A stretch of DNA of 64,000 nt from Achromobacter spanius (lineage in GTDB: Bacteria; Pseudomonadota; Gammaproteobacteria; Burkholderiales; Burkholderiaceae_B). Positions within the stretch are counted from its first letter, which is position 1. Each line of letters opens with the position of its first letter. The position numbers and the translations under genes were made by a program. The DNA lies in assembly GCF_003994415.1 (NCBI RefSeq), contig NZ_CP034689.1, positions 4,526,001 to 4,590,000 on the forward strand. The letters are read 5' to 3'. Below are positions 8,623-17,564 of this stretch, one piece after another. Below the pieces are notes generated by a model, which ran no database searches, had not been told where the DNA came from, and was given only the letters and a program-made list of their open reading frames with translations.

Positions 8623-9525
8623 TTAGCCCGCGTCAAACTGCCGAAAGCGCTCTTGCAGGAATTCGCGCATGCGCTTGACGGCCGGCGACAGCAGCATGCG
8701 GTGCACGCACAGCAAGTACAGCGGCGATGGTTCGGTGGCGTAGTCCGGCAGCAACGCCACCAGCCGACCGGCGCGCAGATCACGCAACACGTCGTAGCGC
8801 GACTTGTAGGCCACGCCCTTGCCCGCCAGCGCCCAGCGGCGCACCAGATCGCCGTCGTCGCCGACGCGGTCGCCCTTGACCGGAACGGTCATCGCCGCGC
8901 CGTCGTGTTCGAACGCCCAGCGGTCGTGCAAGGTTTCGCCCAGCACGAAGGACAGACAGTTGTGGTCGCGCAGGTCATCGGGCTTTTGCGGCACGCCGTG
9001 GCGCGCCAGATAGGCGGGCGACGCGCAGACCACGCGGCGGTTGTGTTCGGCCAGCGGCAAAGCCACCAGCGCGGAATCGCTGGGCTTGCCGTAGCGGATG
9101 GCGATGTCGACAGGCTGGCGATACAGGTCGGCCAGGCGGTCGCTGATGCGCACCTGGAAGCTCACGCGCGGATATTGATGCTGGAACTCGTCCAGCCACG
9201 GCAGCAGCACATGGCGGCCCAGGTCGGACGGAATTGAAACCGACAGCGTGCCGGATATCGCAGTCTTGTCGCGCGCCATGGCGTTCTTGCCGGCCTCCAG
9301 CGTGGCAAGGGCCGAGCGGGCGTATTCCAGATAACGCTCGCCGTCGGCGGTCAGCCGCAGGCTGCGCGTGGACCGCACGAACAGGCGCGCGTCCAGGGTC
9401 TGTTCCAAGCGCTTGAGCGCGGCGCTGGCCACCGCCGGCGACACCTCAAGTTCGCGCGCGGCGCCCGAAAAACTGCCGTGATTGGCCGACGCCACAAAGA
9501 TCCGCAAGTCTTCAAACCGCACCAT
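8623..9525 (-). CDS. LysR-family transcriptional regulator
   Basis: 300 residues. The N-terminal helix-turn-helix is typical (FVASANHGSFSGAARELEVSPAVASAALKRLE), followed by a LysR substrate-binding domain (about 90-295) with the common YRQPVDIAIRYGKP and DHNCLSFVLGE segments. It is transcribed divergently from the SDR gene at 9648, and the 120-bp gap should hold the shared regulatory region. By position it probably controls the SDR and alcohol dehydrogenase genes. The inducer is unknown. Confidence 0.93.
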   Translation of the reverse strand: MVRFEDLRIFVASANHGSFSGAARELEVSPAVASAALKRLEQTLDARLFVRSTRSLRLTADGERYLEYARSALATLEAGKNAMARDKTAISGTLSVSIPSDLGRHVLLPWLDEFQHQYPRVSFQVRISDRLADLYRQPVDIAIRYGKPSDSALVALPLAEHNRRVVCASPAYLARHGVPQKPDDLRDHNCLSFVLGETLHDRWAFEHDGAAMTVPVKGDRVGDDGDLVRRWALAGKGVAYKSRYDVLRDLRAGRLVALLPDYATEPSPLYLLCVHRMLLSPAVKRMREFLQERFRQFDAG

Positions 9526-9647
9526 GCCAGGCCCATTTTCAAAAAATTATTGAAACTGAGTGCGATGCTAGCCGGTTTTTCGGCGGCGCGGACTGGGTAA
9601 TCATGGCGACGTATTCAAGACCCTCTCGACCTTTCTGGAGCTGACAC

Positions 9648-10442
9648 ATGAACATCGAACTGAATGGCAAGAAAGCACTGGTGACCGGATCGTCCGGCGG
9701 CATCGGCCTGGCGATCGCCTTTGGCCTGGCTGAAGCCGGCGCCCAAGTGGTGCTGCACGGCCGCAGCCCGAACAAGCTTGCCCAGGCCGCCGCGGCCATC
9801 ACGCAGAAATTCCCCACCGCCAGCGTCACCACCGTCCAGGCTGATCTGGCCACCGCCGATGGCGCGGCCGCGGTCTGCGCTGCCCACCCCGACGTAGACA
9901 TCCTGGTCAACAACGCCGGCTTCTTCGCCCCGAAGTCGTTCACGGAAATCACCGACGACGACTGGCAGGACATGCTGGACATCAACGTCATGAGCGGCAT
10001 TCGGCTGTCACGCTATTACCTGCCCCGCATGATCGCCGCCAACTGGGGCCGCATTGTTTTCATATCAAGCGAATCCGGGGTGCAGATTCCCGCCGAGATG
10101 ATCCACTACGGCGTCAGCAAAACCGCCATGCTGGCGGTGTCGCGCGGCCTGGCCGAGCTGACCGCGGGCACGGGCGTGACCGTCAACGCCGTGCTGCCGG
10201 GGCCGACGCGCTCGGAAGGCGTGGCCGACTTTTTCGCCGAAATGGCCAAGGAGCAAGGCGTGTCGCAAGACGAAATGGAGCGCAACTTCATTGCCCAGCA
10301 TCGCCCCACGTCGCTGCTGCGCCACCTGGCCACCGTGGACGAAGTGGCCAACATGGTCGTCTACACCTGCTCCACGCAGGCCAGCGCCACCAATGGCGCG
10401 GCGCTGCGCGTGGACGGCGGCGTGGTCCGCTCCATTCTTTGA
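9648..10442 (+). CDS. SDR-family oxidoreductase
   Basis: 264 residues, a classical short-chain dehydrogenase. The cofactor motif is TGSSGGIGLAIAFGLAEAGA, then NNAG at about 85-88, the catalytic SSES/Y-x3-K set (ISSESG, then HYGVSKTAML), and the C-terminal GAALRVDGGVVRS. Substrate cannot be inferred. It starts at an ATG after GGAGCTGAC and is followed 28 bases later by the alcohol dehydrogenase gene, so the pair is probably one operon under the divergent LysR protein. Confidence 0.93.
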   Translation: MNIELNGKKALVTGSSGGIGLAIAFGLAEAGAQVVLHGRSPNKLAQAAAAITQKFPTASVTTVQADLATADGAAAVCAAHPDVDILVNNAGFFAPKSFTEITDDDWQDMLDINVMSGIRLSRYYLPRMIAANWGRIVFISSESGVQIPAEMIHYGVSKTAMLAVSRGLAELTAGTGVTVNAVLPGPTRSEGVADFFAEMAKEQGVSQDEMERNFIAQHRPTSLLRHLATVDEVANMVVYTCSTQASATNGAALRVDGGVVRSIL

Positions 10443-10469
10443 TTTCCATCCCCCTAACGAGCCATCCCC

Positions 10470-11483
10470 ATGAAAGCTATCGCCTATTTCAAGAACCTGC
10501 CGGCCGACCATGCCCACGCGCTGCAAGACATCACCGTCGACGAACCCGTGCCCGGTGACCACGACCTGCTGGTCGACGTACACGCCATCTCGGTGAACCC
10601 GGTGGACGTGAAGATCCGCGCCAACCGCGCACCCAAGGACGGCAAGCCCGAGATCATCGGCTGGGACGCGGCGGGCGTCGTGCGCGCCGTGGGCGCCAAG
10701 ACCAGCCTGTTCCAGCCCGGCGACCGCGTCTGGTACGCGGGCGCGTTGAACCGGCCCGGCGCCAACAGCGAACGGCATGTGGTGGACGAGCGCATCGTCG
10801 GCCATATGCCCAAGAGCCTGGACTTTGCCCAGGCCGCCGCGCTGCCCTTGACCACCATCACCGCCTGGGAGTTGCTGTTTGACCGCTTGCGCGTGCTGGA
10901 CAACGCCGCTCCCAGCCAGGGCACCTTGCTGGTGGTCGGCGCGGCGGGCGGCGTGGGGTCCATTCTGGTGCAACTGGCGCGTCAACTGACCGGCCTGACG
11001 GTGATCGGCACCGCCTCGCGTCCGGAAACCCAAGCCTGGGTGCGCGAGCTGGGCGCCCACCACGTCATCGACCACAGCAAGCCGCTGACTGAAGAACTCA
11101 AGCGTATCGGCGTGCCGCAAGTGAGCTATATTGCCGGCCTGACGCACACCGACAAGCACTTTGCGCAACTAGCCGAAGCCATCGCCCCGCAAGGCAAGAT
11201 TGCGCTGATCGACGACCCCGCCGCCATCGACGTGCGCCTGCTCAAGGGCAAGTCAGCATCGCTGCATTGGGAATTCATGTTTGCCCGGCCGCTGCACCAG
11301 ACGTCCGACATGATTGCCCAGCACGAATTGCTGAACCAGGCCGCGCGCCTGATCGACAACGGCACGCTGCGCACCACGCTGGGCGAGCACTACGGCAAGA
11401 TCAACGCCGAAAATCTGCGCCGCGCGCACGCCTTCATTGAAAGCGGCAAGGCACAGGGCAAGGTGGTGCTGGAAGGGTTCTGA
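10470..11483 (+). CDS. Zinc-type alcohol dehydrogenase / quinone oxidoreductase family protein
   Basis: 337 residues of the MDR superfamily. The GroES-like domain occupies about 1-125 (VHAISVNPVDVKIRANRAP, then GWDAAGVVRAVG). The Rossmann domain starts at about 150 with LVVGAAGGVGSILVQLARQL. The catalytic-zinc ligands of classical alcohol dehydrogenases are not apparent, matching the zinc-free ZADH/quinone-reductase branch that reduces activated double bonds or quinones with NADPH. It lies directly downstream of the SDR gene. Confidence 0.9.
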   Translation: MKAIAYFKNLPADHAHALQDITVDEPVPGDHDLLVDVHAISVNPVDVKIRANRAPKDGKPEIIGWDAAGVVRAVGAKTSLFQPGDRVWYAGALNRPGANSERHVVDERIVGHMPKSLDFAQAAALPLTTITAWELLFDRLRVLDNAAPSQGTLLVVGAAGGVGSILVQLARQLTGLTVIGTASRPETQAWVRELGAHHVIDHSKPLTEELKRIGVPQVSYIAGLTHTDKHFAQLAEAIAPQGKIALIDDPAAIDVRLLKGKSASLHWEFMFARPLHQTSDMIAQHELLNQAARLIDNGTLRTTLGEHYGKINAENLRRAHAFIESGKAQGKVVLEGF

Positions 11484-11490
11484 CTGCCTT

Positions 11491-11507
11491 CGCAGAACTG
11501 TTCTGCG
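11491..11507. promoter_or_regulatory. 17-bp perfect palindrome downstream of the alcohol dehydrogenase gene
   Basis: CGCAGAAC and GTTCTGCG flank a single T just after the stop codon at 11483. There is no following T run, so it is more likely an operator or a factor-dependent termination structure than an intrinsic terminator. Confidence 0.45.
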
Positions 11508-11675
11508 TAAAGATGGGGTAATCGTCACGGCCGATAAAAATTATCATCGACTTCTGTGACAACCCCGGGCTGGCGCCCAAGCGCCAGCCTCCCCCAGCCG
11601 CCACCATGACAAGACGCAAAGCCGGCCCGCAGAAGGCACGGACACGCAGGGCGGCGGGGAACAAGGAGAGAGACA

Positions 11676-12638
11676 ATGTTCAAGCTCACGCGCCGCGGCT
11701 TCATCGCGGCCGGCTCCCTCATGATGCTTGCCCGGCCGCTGCGCGCCGCGCCCAAGCCCGTGACCCTGATCGTGCCCTACGCCGCGGGCGGCCCCAATGA
11801 CAACTTCGCCCGGGTGCTGGCCGAAGGCATGAGCGCGCAGTTGGGCGTGCCGTTCGTCGTGGAAAACAAGCCGGGCGCCAACGGCATCATCGGCGCCACG
11901 CAGGTTGCGCGCGCCCCCGCCGACGGCCACACGCTGCTGATGGGCGGCTCGGGTCCCGTGTCGCTGAACATCCTGCTACGCCCCAGCTTGCAGTACCGGT
12001 TCGACAGTTTTGAGTCCGTGGCAATGATGTTCGATGGCCCGTTGACCATCACCGTGCCCGCGACGATGGGCGTGAATTCCATTGCGGACCTGGTCGCTTA
12101 CGCCAAGAAGGAAAACCGCGCGCTGACCTATGGCTCGCTGGGGCCGGGCAGCGTGACGGATCTTTATGGGCTGATCCTGTCCAAAACGCTGGGTATTCCC
12201 TTGATGGCCGTACCGTACAAGAGCACGCCGACCAGTCTTATCGACTTGATCACCGGCCGCAATGACCTGTCCTATATGACGCCCATCGCCCTGGCCGACC
12301 ATCAAAAGGCGGGCGCGGTGAAGATCCTTGCCCTGACGACCGAGCAGCGCGACCCTGCCCTGCCCGGCGTCCCGTCGGTGACGGAACTGGGTTACCCCCA
12401 ACTGAAAGCCAGCTATTGGACCGCGCTGCATGCGCCCAAAGGCACGCCCGCCGACGTTATCCAGGCCTATTCCGCCGCCGCCATCAAGACGGTTCAGTCC
12501 GAGAGCTTCCGCAAACTGCTGGTCGCGAACGGGCAGACCGAGAAGGCGGGCGGCCCGCAAGCCTTGGACGCCCAGCTGGAAGCCGACCGCAAATATTGGG
12601 GCCGCGTCATCCAGGAAAACCACATCGTTCTGGACTGA
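11676..12638 (+). CDS. Tripartite tricarboxylate transporter (Bug family) substrate-binding protein
   Basis: 320 residues, a periplasmic solute receptor of the type greatly expanded in Bordetella and Achromobacter. The N terminus has a probable Tat signal (TRRGFIAAGSLMMLA, cleavage near LRAAPKP). The mature part begins VTLIVPYAAGGPNDNFARVL and has the Bug signature VENKPGANGIIGA, which surrounds the carboxylate of the ligand. No TctA/TctB membrane genes are nearby, as is usual for orphan Bug receptors. ATG follows AAGGAG. The ligand is unknown. Confidence 0.93.
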   Translation: MFKLTRRGFIAAGSLMMLARPLRAAPKPVTLIVPYAAGGPNDNFARVLAEGMSAQLGVPFVVENKPGANGIIGATQVARAPADGHTLLMGGSGPVSLNILLRPSLQYRFDSFESVAMMFDGPLTITVPATMGVNSIADLVAYAKKENRALTYGSLGPGSVTDLYGLILSKTLGIPLMAVPYKSTPTSLIDLITGRNDLSYMTPIALADHQKAGAVKILALTTEQRDPALPGVPSVTELGYPQLKASYWTALHAPKGTPADVIQAYSAAAIKTVQSESFRKLLVANGQTEKAGGPQALDAQLEADRKYWGRVIQENHIVLD

Positions 12639-12691
12639 ACCACGCCTAGCCGCCCGTTTGCTGGCAGCGCTAACGGGCAGCCCCCCCCGTC

Positions 12692-13489
12692 CTACTGCAG
12701 CGGCGCCCGGGCGATCCGATGCGTGGCGGATTGGAAATTGATTACGGGCTGCGCCTCGCGGCACGTCGTCTTGCGGATCTTGCCTACGATCAGGTCATGA
12801 GTCCCCAGCGCTTCGGTGCACACGATATCGCATTCGATGCTGGCCAGCGCGTCCGGCAATACCGGCGTGCCCTGCCCGTTCATCTCCCAGCCGCCGTGCG
12901 CGAACCGGGCCATGCCCTGCGGCTGACTCAGGAACGCCTGCATGACGGCTTCGTGCCCCTCGCCCAGCACATTGGCCACGAAGCGGCCATGACGCAGCAA
13001 GGGCTCGCGCGCGGACGAGGTCTGCTGGACGAAGAAACCCACCATCGGCGGGTCGGCGGAGATCGACGTCAGGCTGGACACGATCATTCCCGCCACCTGT
13101 TCGCCGTCGCCCGTCGTCACCGCGCTGATACCGGCCGGCAACGAGCGCATCGCCGCCTTGAAGTCGTCAACCGACACCACCTGGTCATGCTCGTTGAACA
13201 CCATGTGCGCGCGGATGTCGCCGCGCTCATCGACCCACCCGTGCGTGGCCGCGTAGTCGACCATGGCGGAAAAATCCGCCTCCCACTTTGGGTCGCCCGC
13301 GTGTTGCGACAAGAAGCGCAGCACGGACGGTGACAGGCGCACATGGCGTTCGTCCTCGCGCCGCCCCACCCGCGCGATGGCGTGTTCCAGCCGTTCACGC
13401 GGCTGCGGATCGGCCAGCACGTCCAGCCGCCGAAAGTCCGACGGATGGCGCAACGTGATCGCCCCCGCGTTGCTCAGATAGATCTGCAT
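12692..13489 (-). CDS. Flavin reductase domain protein with N-terminal extension
   Basis: 265 residues. The last 165 form the flavin-reductase-like FMN-binding barrel (FKAAMRSLPAGISAVTT, then GMIVSSLTSISADPPMVGFFV, then RFVANVLGEGHEAVMQAF, ending in HDLIVGKIRKT). The first 100 residues are an extra domain of unknown function containing LRFLSQHAGDPKWEADFSAM. Flavin reductases supply reduced FMN to partner monooxygenases. The luciferase-like enzyme encoded 12 bases upstream on the same strand is the obvious partner. Confidence 0.88.
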   Translation of the reverse strand: MQIYLSNAGAITLRHPSDFRRLDVLADPQPRERLEHAIARVGRREDERHVRLSPSVLRFLSQHAGDPKWEADFSAMVDYAATHGWVDERGDIRAHMVFNEHDQVVSVDDFKAAMRSLPAGISAVTTGDGEQVAGMIVSSLTSISADPPMVGFFVQQTSSAREPLLRHGRFVANVLGEGHEAVMQAFLSQPQGMARFAHGGWEMNGQGTPVLPDALASIECDIVCTEALGTHDLIVGKIRKTTCREAQPVINFQSATHRIARAPLQ

Positions 13490-13501
13490 CTTGCGCTCCT
13501 T

Positions 13502-14566
13502 TCAGGCAACGGCCGTGGCGCTGCCGACTTCCTTGCGGATGGCCGGAATGATCTTGTCGCCCCACAGTTCGATCTGCTTGAGCATCGTCTTCTGGTCGAA
13601 GTCGCCCAACTGCGTCTGCAGGGCAATGTGCTTGGGCCGCAGGATGCTGATTTCTTCGAGCATCTTGTCGATGACTTCATTGACCGAGCCCACCGGCAGG
13701 TTCTTGCGCAGCTGCTCGAACGTGGGATCATTTTCCGACGGCACTTCCTTGACCATGTAGCCGTCATCGCTTTGCGCGCGACGGAACTTCAGGCTTTCGG
13801 AAATGCGGCGCTGAAAGCGCGCGCAGTCCAGGTACGCGTCGATCTCCGCCTTGTTGTCCGACGCGTAGCCACAGCGCAGGAAGCCGAACTTCACATCGCG
13901 ATCCAGGTCGCGGCCATTGTCTTCGGCCACTTTTTCCAGGCGGCCGCGCAGCTCGGCAATGGCGTCGTTGCCCTTGAGCAGCGCGGTAACGAACAGGTTA
14001 TGGTTTTCGCGCACGCCACGGCCCAACGTCACCGGGTTGCCCGACGTGATCCATAGCGGCGGCATCGGGTCTTGCAGGCAGCGTACCGCGATCGAGCTGG
14101 GCGGAATCTTCAGGAACTGGCCGTCGTGTTCAAAGATCTTCTGCGTGAGGCCCTTGGGAATGACGTCAAGAAACTCATTGAAGATCGCGCCCGAATCCTC
14201 GATCCGCACGCCAAAGCGTTCGAACTCGAATTCCTGATAGCCCGAGCCCACGCCCAGGTCCAGACGGCCGTTGGACACGGTGTCCACAAAACCCACTTCG
14301 GCCAGGAAGCGCGCGGGGTGGTACAGCGGCAAGATGCACACGGCCGTGCCCAGACGGATGCGGTGCGTTTTGGCCGCCGCATGCGCCACCGTCATCAGCG
14401 GCGACGGCGACAAGGAGTAGTTGTTGAAGTGGTGCTCGGCGTACCAGGCGGCGTCGAAACCGGCCTGCTCCGCCACCACGGTTTGTTCGATGGAGTTGTT
14501 GATGACTTGCTTTGAGGACTGGTGGTAACCTCGCTGCTGCGCCAGAATGAACACGCCGAATTCCAT
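13502..14566 (-). CDS. LLM-class (bacterial luciferase-like) flavin-dependent monooxygenase
   Basis: 354 residues in the F420/FMN-dependent TIM-barrel superfamily. Visible hallmarks are the start MEFGVFILAQQRG, then FDAAWYAEHHFNNYS, then RIRLGTAVCILPLYHPARFLAEV and the GRLDLGVGSGYQEFEFERFG flavin-phosphate region. It should use reduced FMN and O2 to oxygenate an organic substrate, with the co-transcribed flavin reductase as supplier. It is divergent from the LysR gene at 14672, a likely regulator. The substrate is unknown. Confidence 0.92.
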   Translation of the reverse strand: MEFGVFILAQQRGYHQSSKQVINNSIEQTVVAEQAGFDAAWYAEHHFNNYSLSPSPLMTVAHAAAKTHRIRLGTAVCILPLYHPARFLAEVGFVDTVSNGRLDLGVGSGYQEFEFERFGVRIEDSGAIFNEFLDVIPKGLTQKIFEHDGQFLKIPPSSIAVRCLQDPMPPLWITSGNPVTLGRGVRENHNLFVTALLKGNDAIAELRGRLEKVAEDNGRDLDRDVKFGFLRCGYASDNKAEIDAYLDCARFQRRISESLKFRRAQSDDGYMVKEVPSENDPTFEQLRKNLPVGSVNEVIDKMLEEISILRPKHIALQTQLGDFDQKTMLKQIELWGDKIIPAIRKEVGSATAVA

Positions 14567-14671
14567 AATGTCTCCTCATTGAATGCTTGACGTTCTGAGG
14601 AAATTCTAGAGGCCGGCAGTCATCGGATGAATACAGAAAATGCGGCGTTCTGTGCTGCGTAAAGTGGAGGA

Positions 14672-15622
14672 ATGATGGACAGGCTGCGCGCGATGGAGCT
14701 CTTTCTATCGATCTCCAAGACCGAGAGTTTCTCTGAAACCGCTCGGCAATTCGGGGTGTCGGCAACGTCGGTATCCCGCATGATCACCGAGTTCGAAAAC
14801 GAGTTGAACGTGAAGCTGCTGCTGCGTTCGACCCGCCAGGTCGTGCTGACTGAAGCCGGCCAGGAATATGCGCAACAGCTTGAATCCATCTTGTGGAACA
14901 TCAACGAGGCGCATCGCAACATCACCGAAATCCGCGCCGCGCCCAAGGGCATATTGAGGGTGCATTCGCGCATGATGTTCGGCCTGGGCGTGCTGCCGCC
15001 GCTGGTAGCCGCCTTCCGCCAACAGTACCCCGACATCCATATTGAACTGGTGCTGACCGAGGCCAAGGCCGACCTGCGCCGCAACAACTTCGACATCGAT
15101 TTCCGTATATCGCCACCCGTGGAAGCGGGCCTGAAGCGGCGCATCCTGTTCAAGAGCGAACGCTTCCTGGTGGCCTCGCCCGCGTATCTGGCCAAGCGCC
15201 CGGCGCCCGCGCTGCCTGCCGATATCGCGCAGCACGATTGCCTGGCCTATCTGCTGCCGGGCGATCAAACCTGCTGGCGCTTCAAGCAGGAAGAGGCCAT
15301 CGAAGAAGTGCTGATCAAGCCGCGCCACGTCACCAACAACGGCGTTGCGCTGCTGGAACTGGCGCTACTGGGCGAAGGCATTGCGCTTCTGGATGACTAC
15401 ACCGTGCACAACGATATTTCGCGCGGCACGCTGGTGCGTCTATTCCCCGATTACCACGTCACGAATACGACCTTCGAAGAAGGCATGTACGCCACCATTC
15501 TGGACACCGCGATGATCCCCGTGAAGATCCGGCTGTTCCTGGATTTCGTGGCCTCGCACGTGTCGGGGTCGGCGCTGCGGTTCACGGCGTATAACAAGAT
15601 GGCCGCGGCTGAAAGCCCCTGA
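14672..15622 (+). CDS. LysR-family transcriptional regulator (CrgA/AaeR type)
   Basis: 316 residues. The helix-turn-helix is in MELFLSISKTESFSETARQFGVSATSVSRMI, followed by the two-lobed effector domain (ILRVHSRMMFGLGVLPPLVA, then DIDFRISPPVEAGL). Two ATG codons stand in tandem at 14672 and 14675; GTGGAGG at 14664-14670 is spaced better for the second, so the protein may begin MDRLRAM. It is divergent from the LLM monooxygenase gene across a 105-bp gap, suggesting control of the monooxygenase/flavin reductase pair. Confidence 0.92.
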   Translation: MMDRLRAMELFLSISKTESFSETARQFGVSATSVSRMITEFENELNVKLLLRSTRQVVLTEAGQEYAQQLESILWNINEAHRNITEIRAAPKGILRVHSRMMFGLGVLPPLVAAFRQQYPDIHIELVLTEAKADLRRNNFDIDFRISPPVEAGLKRRILFKSERFLVASPAYLAKRPAPALPADIAQHDCLAYLLPGDQTCWRFKQEEAIEEVLIKPRHVTNNGVALLELALLGEGIALLDDYTVHNDISRGTLVRLFPDYHVTNTTFEEGMYATILDTAMIPVKIRLFLDFVASHVSGSALRFTAYNKMAAAESP

Positions 15623-15630
15623 TCAGGGGC
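15615..15630. terminator. Palindrome between convergent genes, possible bidirectional terminator
   Basis: A perfect 16-bp palindrome (GCCCCTGATCAGGGGC) covers the LysR stop codon. The unit TGATCAGGGGC is repeated 13 bases later, and the SMP-30 gene converges from the other side. There is no T run on either strand, so the terminator role is tentative. Confidence 0.4.
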
Positions 15631-15635
15631 AGTGA

Positions 15636-16514
15636 TCAGGGGCGAATGCGGCACCGCCCGCGCGGCGCGCCCACGGCGCCCGCACCCCGAATGCGCAGCA
15701 AGGCCCCATCCAACGGGCCCGAGGCCGTCAGGCGGCCGCTGTCGCTGATCGTGGTGACAAAGATATCCGACAGATCGGGGCCGCCAAAACATAGCGACGC
15801 CGGATGCGCGACCGGCAGCTCGATGCGGCGATCCAGCTTGCCGTTCGCATCGAAGCGCGCGATGGCTGCCGCATGCACCAGCGCGGTCCACAAGCCGCCA
15901 TCCCGATCAAAGCAGCAGCCGTCCGGGGCCGACTTCAACGCGTCGGTGTCAACGAAGACTTCCGGGGATGACAAGCAACCCACCTCATCCATGCGATACC
16001 GAAACACCTTGCGCTGCGCGCTATCGCACACATGAAAATGCTGCCCGTCCGGATGCATGACCGGGCCGTTCACCACGCCCAAGCCTTGCGCGATGCGGTG
16101 GACATTGCCCTGTGTGTCCACGCGATACAAGCCGCCCAGCGGTGCTTCGCCATTTTGCCGGTGTATGTGCATGGTGCCGGCCACGAAACTGCCATCGGGT
16201 AGCGGCGCGCCGTCGTTCAAGCGCAGATGCGGATGGCTGTCGTCGATGCGCGCCAGCGTGCGCAGCGTGCCATCGATCAGGCTGACCAGCGCAAAGGTCT
16301 CTTTCAGCGCCACGATGACTTCGTCATCGCGATTCAGCGCGAACGAACCCGCCGGCGCGGGTAAGGTCCATTCACGTGTAGCGCCGCTGTCCGGATTCAC
16401 CCTCAGCAACTGCCCGCTGCGGCAGTCCAGCATCCACAAGGCATTGCCCACCGCGTCCCACACCGGGCACTCGCCCAACGCGGCGCGAACCGTGCCGATA
16501 CGCTCAATCTGCAT
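15636..16514 (-). CDS. SMP-30/gluconolactonase family lactonase
   Basis: 292 residues from ATG 16514, which follows GAGG at a workable distance; the frame is open to 16718 but the family starts at about MQIERIGTVRAALGECPVW. Metal-site stretches of the six-bladed propeller are present: GECPVWD, then LNDGAPLPDGSFVAGTM, NGPVMHPDG and SAPDGCCFDRDGGLW. Family members hydrolyse sugar or aromatic lactones in a calcium or zinc dependent manner. It stands alone, so no pathway can be assigned. Confidence 0.9.
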   Translation of the reverse strand: MQIERIGTVRAALGECPVWDAVGNALWMLDCRSGQLLRVNPDSGATREWTLPAPAGSFALNRDDEVIVALKETFALVSLIDGTLRTLARIDDSHPHLRLNDGAPLPDGSFVAGTMHIHRQNGEAPLGGLYRVDTQGNVHRIAQGLGVVNGPVMHPDGQHFHVCDSAQRKVFRYRMDEVGCLSSPEVFVDTDALKSAPDGCCFDRDGGLWTALVHAAAIARFDANGKLDRRIELPVAHPASLCFGGPDLSDIFVTTISDSGRLTASGPLDGALLRIRGAGAVGAPRGRCRIRP

Positions 16515-16729
16515 AAGCCGACCGCCTCTGTTCTGCTCGTCCGGCGGACGATTTCCCAAGCCATGGTATCGGCTTGAAGCGCACGGGAATATGCCGTTTT
16601 CATGCAGAACACAACCAACATTTTTGGCCTGAATCCTGCCCAATACCCGTCCATATAATCCAAAAAAAGCCGGCCGCCCAGCGCGTGAAACGCAGCAGGA
16701 CCGGTCCATCGGACTCAAGGAGACACGTC

Positions 16730-16795
16730 ATGCAGCATGCCACCGGCGCCCTGCGCGCCCTTGCCATTTTCCCGACCAACAAGGTGACCACATGA
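16730..16795 (+). CDS. Possible 21-residue leader peptide coupled to the enoyl-CoA hydratase gene
   Basis: A short frame with its own strong ribosome site (CAAGGAG, 9 bases upstream) begins at ATG 16730 and reads through LRALAIFPTNKVTT. It ends in TGA at 16793-16795, overlapping the ATG of the hydratase gene as ATGA. The hydratase itself has only a modest ribosome site, so translation of this ORF could couple to or control it. Too short for a family assignment; the coupling role is inferred. Confidence 0.4.
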   Translation: MQHATGALRALAIFPTNKVTT

Positions 16796-17562
16796 GCGAG
16801 GCCACCGTCACTCTGGAAGTCAATGAAGGCGTTGCGCTCGTCACGCTGAACAGCCCGCCCGTCAACGCACTGAACCGCGCCATGCGCCGCCGCATCGTCG
16901 CCATCTTCGACGAAATATCCGAACGCGACGACATACGCTGCGCGGTGCTGACCGGCCATGGCAAGGTGTTTTGCGCTGGTGCGGACTTGAAAGACCGCCC
17001 CAACGCCGACATCGCCGGCGACTTCCTGGAACACAACCGCATCACCCGCGAAACCGGCAACGCCATCAAGGAATGCGCCAAGCCCGTGATCGCCGCCGTG
17101 AATGGCGCGGCGCTGGGCGCGGGGCTGGGGCTGATGGCTGCGTGCGACATCATGTACGCATCGGACAACGCCACCTTCGGCATGCCCGAGATCAACGTCG
17201 GCCTGGCGGGCGGCGCGTCCATGTTGCGCACGCTGGTGGGCCGCTCCACCCTGCGCCGCATGTTCTTCACCGGCCAGCGTCTCAGCGCGCATGACCTGTT
17301 GCGCCGCAACGTACTGGAAGACGTGTTGCCGCCTGACCAGTTGCTGCCGACGGCGCTGGCGCTGGCGCATGAAATCGCATCCAAGGCGCCGCTGGCCGTG
17401 CTGTATGCCAAGCGCGCGGCCAACATGGTTGACCTGATGCCGCAACGCGACGCCTACCGCTTCGAGCAGGACTTCACGATGACGCTGGCCAAGACGGAAG
17501 ATGCCCGCGAGGCGCGCATGGCCTTCCTGGAAAAGCGCCAGCCGCAATTCAAGGGGCGCTGA
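16792..17562 (+). CDS. Enoyl-CoA hydratase/isomerase family protein
   Basis: 256 residues of the crotonase fold. Oxyanion-hole segments are clear: VLTGHGKVFCAGADLKD at about 50-66 and GAALGAGLGLMAACDI at about 104-119. The acidic catalytic region is FGMPEINVGLAGG. These enzymes hydrate or isomerise enoyl-CoA thioesters. It is the first enzyme gene of a tightly packed operon reaching 24564 and is followed after 2 bases by the CoA ligase gene. Confidence 0.93.
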   Translation: MSEATVTLEVNEGVALVTLNSPPVNALNRAMRRRIVAIFDEISERDDIRCAVLTGHGKVFCAGADLKDRPNADIAGDFLEHNRITRETGNAIKECAKPVIAAVNGAALGAGLGLMAACDIMYASDNATFGMPEINVGLAGGASMLRTLVGRSTLRRMFFTGQRLSAHDLLRRNVLEDVLPPDQLLPTALALAHEIASKAPLAVLYAKRAANMVDLMPQRDAYRFEQDFTMTLAKTEDAREARMAFLEKRQPQFKGR

Positions 17563-17564
17563 GC

